DNA from: Nitrospiria bacterium
Lineage (GTDB): Bacteria; Nitrospirota; Nitrospiria; JACQBZ01
DNA: 64,000 nucleotides
Assembly (NCBI GenBank): GCA_035517655.1
Contig: DATIYJ010000024.1
Coordinates: forward strand, 1-64,000
Direction of reading: 5' to 3'
The translations under genes and the position numbers were made by a program. The notes beneath the pieces were generated by a model, which saw nothing but the letters and a program-made list of their open reading frames with translations, was not told the origin of the DNA and did not search any database. Shown here in pieces: positions 62,538 to 64,000 of this stretch; the stretch's first letter is position 1, and every line of letters starts with the position of its first letter.

Positions 62538-63574
62538 TTTCGATTTGGGGCGGCCAAGACGGCGACCAAGAGTTTAAACGTATCGCCTGGGTCTGCGTTT
62601 TTGTGTACGGTGCAGTGGCTCTGATCCTCAACCTTCTGACGGTCAAAATACCCGCGCGATCGGACTACACCCGGATCGATCCTCGCATCGCCAAATTAAT
62701 CATCGAAGCTTCAAAACCCGTATCCCCTCCCGTCCCGAAGGTGAAGAAAGAAGAACCGAAAGTCGAGGACAAAGGCAAGACGGAGAAAAAAGCGGAGCCC
62801 AAATCCGAACGGCCCAAAGAGCCGGCTCCGGAAGTGGCCAAACAGGAGGGACCCACTCCCGAAGAAATACGGGCACAGCAAGAAGCCCTGCGTAAAAAAA
62901 ACATGGAGGTGGCGATGAACAGCGGGCTGCTCAAGCTTCTCAAGCAGACCGCCGCCAAAGCGGACAGCATACCGGATCAAAAGCTGAAAAAAGTTTTCTC
63001 CGAGATCAAGGGTCTTAGCGAAGCGCCCAGGACAACATCCGGCGTGGCCCCTCAAACCCAGCCCACCGCCAGCCAAGGAATTGATGATATCGTGTCCAAG
63101 CTTGAAAAATCGATCAAGGCATCGGACGGGACTTCAGGAGATTCGACCTTGGGCGGCAGCGGCGGGATCGGTCAAATGATCGGAAGCGTTCAGCCGGACC
63201 TGGGATCATCGTCCCTTGCGGAACGGAAAACCACACGGGTGGACAGCCCATTTCAGATCAAAGGCTTTGAAGAGGGCAAGAGTCCGAGAGATTATGAGTC
63301 GATCGCGCAGGTGGTCGATTCGTACAAAGACGGGATCAGTTTTCTTTACAATAAGACCCTTCGTGAAAACCCGACGCTCCGGGGTACGGTGACGGTCGAA
63401 TTTATCATCGCCGCCGCCGGCGAAGTGATCGACTGTCATGTGGTGTCCAGCTCGGTGAAGAATCCGCCGTTTGAAGAGGCGTTGATCAAACGAGTTCTGC
63501 AATGGAAGTTCCCGCCTGTTCCCTCGGGCGACGTCACGGTGACCTACCCGATCGTGTTTTCCGTTTCTGGATAA
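62534..63574 (+). CDS. TonB-like protein with AgmX/PglI C-terminal domain
   Basis: A 346-aa protein. One N-terminal helix (IAWVCVFVYGAVALILNLLT) is followed by a long Lys/Glu/Pro-rich periplasm-spanning stretch (about 60-130), a Ser/Gly-rich linker, and a C-terminal TonB-like domain: GTVTVEFIIAAAGEVIDCHV and VLQWKFPPVPSGDVTVTYPI. This domain is the AgmX/PglI C-terminal type known from myxobacterial gliding proteins. It would couple motor movement to the outer membrane. Last gene of the cluster. Confidence 0.9.
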   Translation: MISIWGGQDGDQEFKRIAWVCVFVYGAVALILNLLTVKIPARSDYTRIDPRIAKLIIEASKPVSPPVPKVKKEEPKVEDKGKTEKKAEPKSERPKEPAPEVAKQEGPTPEEIRAQQEALRKKNMEVAMNSGLLKLLKQTAAKADSIPDQKLKKVFSEIKGLSEAPRTTSGVAPQTQPTASQGIDDIVSKLEKSIKASDGTSGDSTLGGSGGIGQMIGSVQPDLGSSSLAERKTTRVDSPFQIKGFEEGKSPRDYESIAQVVDSYKDGISFLYNKTLRENPTLRGTVTVEFIIAAAGEVIDCHVVSSSVKNPPFEEALIKRVLQWKFPPVPSGDVTVTYPIVFSVSG

Positions 63575-63611
63575 TTTCGTCCGATCTTTTCTATCCCGGA
63601 CGCATGGTTCT

Positions 63612-64000
63612 TCACTTGGGCCGTGAATGGCATCGCAAACAATCGGCGAACGGAAAGGCCACCACGCCGTGGCACCGGCCGCAGTATTCTCCCTTGATGA
63701 TCCGATCCATGCTTACCGGGTTGGCTCCTTGTTTCATGATAAAAATGGAAGGATGGCAGTTATTGCAGTTGAGCCACATCGTGTGAGGCGTATGCGGGAA
63801 GACGACGTTGGGCACGGGATAGGCATCCCCGATGTTAAACACGATGTCCAGGTTTAAAATCGGACCGTCCGGGGGGCCGCTCGGATCAATCGAACTTCTG
63901 GGTTTGAGGATTCCTTCTTTGAGAGCGGCCACCCAATCGACATCCCCCGTCTGTCTTTTAGGAAGCGCACGGAAGGCAATCGGATGTCCTTGCGCATCCA
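63612..64000 (-). CDS. Nanowire-type triheme cytochrome c (c7-like), 5' part outside the window
   Basis: The frame stays open to the window edge, so the gene continues beyond position 64000; at least 129 residues are inside. Three CxxCH motifs are visible (CNNCH, CGRCH, CLRCH) near the C-terminus in the pattern FPHTPHTMWLNCNNCHPSIF, then NPVSMDRIIKGEYCGRCHG and VAFPFADCLRCH. This arrangement matches the c(7)-type triheme domain found in repeated form in multiheme cytochromes. The N-terminus, signal peptide and any further domains are unseen. It converges on the TonB-like gene. Confidence 0.88.
   Translation of the reverse strand, partial: DAQGHPIAFRALPKRQTGDVDWVAALKEGILKPRSSIDPSGPPDGPILNLDIVFNIGDAYPVPNVVFPHTPHTMWLNCNNCHPSIFIMKQGANPVSMDRIIKGEYCGRCHGVVAFPFADCLRCHSRPK

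Overview
The window is a mostly housekeeping stretch of a Gram-negative bacterial chromosome with fairly high GC. Lipoproteins with lipoboxes, an Exb/TonB-type envelope motor and multiheme cytochromes show a diderm cell. DUF507 proteins, a B12-dependent ribonucleotide reductase, HslUV beside TrmFO/XerC, and a nanowire-type triheme cytochrome together fit Nitrospirota or a deltaproteobacterial-type lineage best. That placement is an inference from gene content, not a phylogeny.

Layout. Positions 1-3.8 kb form a small accessory patch: a REP-associated tyrosine transposase with two copies of a 28-bp perfect palindrome, a DUF433/DUF5615 toxin-antitoxin-like pair, a VOC protein, an ABM-like protein and a DyP peroxidase, with a GC-rich repeat in three of the gaps. 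From 3.8 to 16 kb come mgtA, a DUF502 membrane protein, amrS, alaS, a phasin-like gene, ruvX-mltG-deoC-MNT-ridA, a SurA-N protein and an EamA transporter. From 16 to 30.3 kb nearly everything is on the minus strand: EVE/OB-fold/fabI; the heat-shock operon hrcA-grpE-dnaK-dnaJ-rsmE-RDD behind a perfect CIRCE operator; and coaX-birA-nadC-valS. From 30.4 to 36 kb lie a response regulator, a diguanylate cyclase, AmrB, a class II RNR and a cytochrome c. From 36 to 50.5 kb the plus strand carries two DUF507 genes, dprA-topA, trmFO-xerC-hslV-hslU, an alpha/beta hydrolase, argB, a PilZ protein, an M28 peptidase, tRNA-Leu(CAA), pyrF and a TusA-family gene. A second GGDEF protein, a BamD-like lipoprotein, rsmI and ugd follow.

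The most interesting part is 54.7-63.6 kb. Eight tightly packed plus-strand genes, mostly overlapping, encode three TPR proteins (two of them lipoproteins, one 1134 aa), a small exported protein of unknown family, one ExbB/TolQ protein, two different ExbD/TolR proteins and a TonB-like AgmX/PglI C-terminal protein. This looks like a dedicated proton-driven envelope machine, comparable in parts to the Myxococcus Agl/Glt motility apparatus. One ExbD-like subunit keeps the membrane aspartate; the other has asparagine at the corresponding position, so the stator may be built as an asymmetric pair.

A second theme is gene starts. Five genes or operons (DUF433 antitoxin, alaS, valS, the 35.6-kb cytochrome c, the first DUF507 gene) have recognisable -35/-10 boxes whose -10 ends only 6 to 9 bases before the start codon, with no Shine-Dalgarno sequence. 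This predicts leaderless or nearly leaderless mRNAs, while other genes have strong GGAGG sites.
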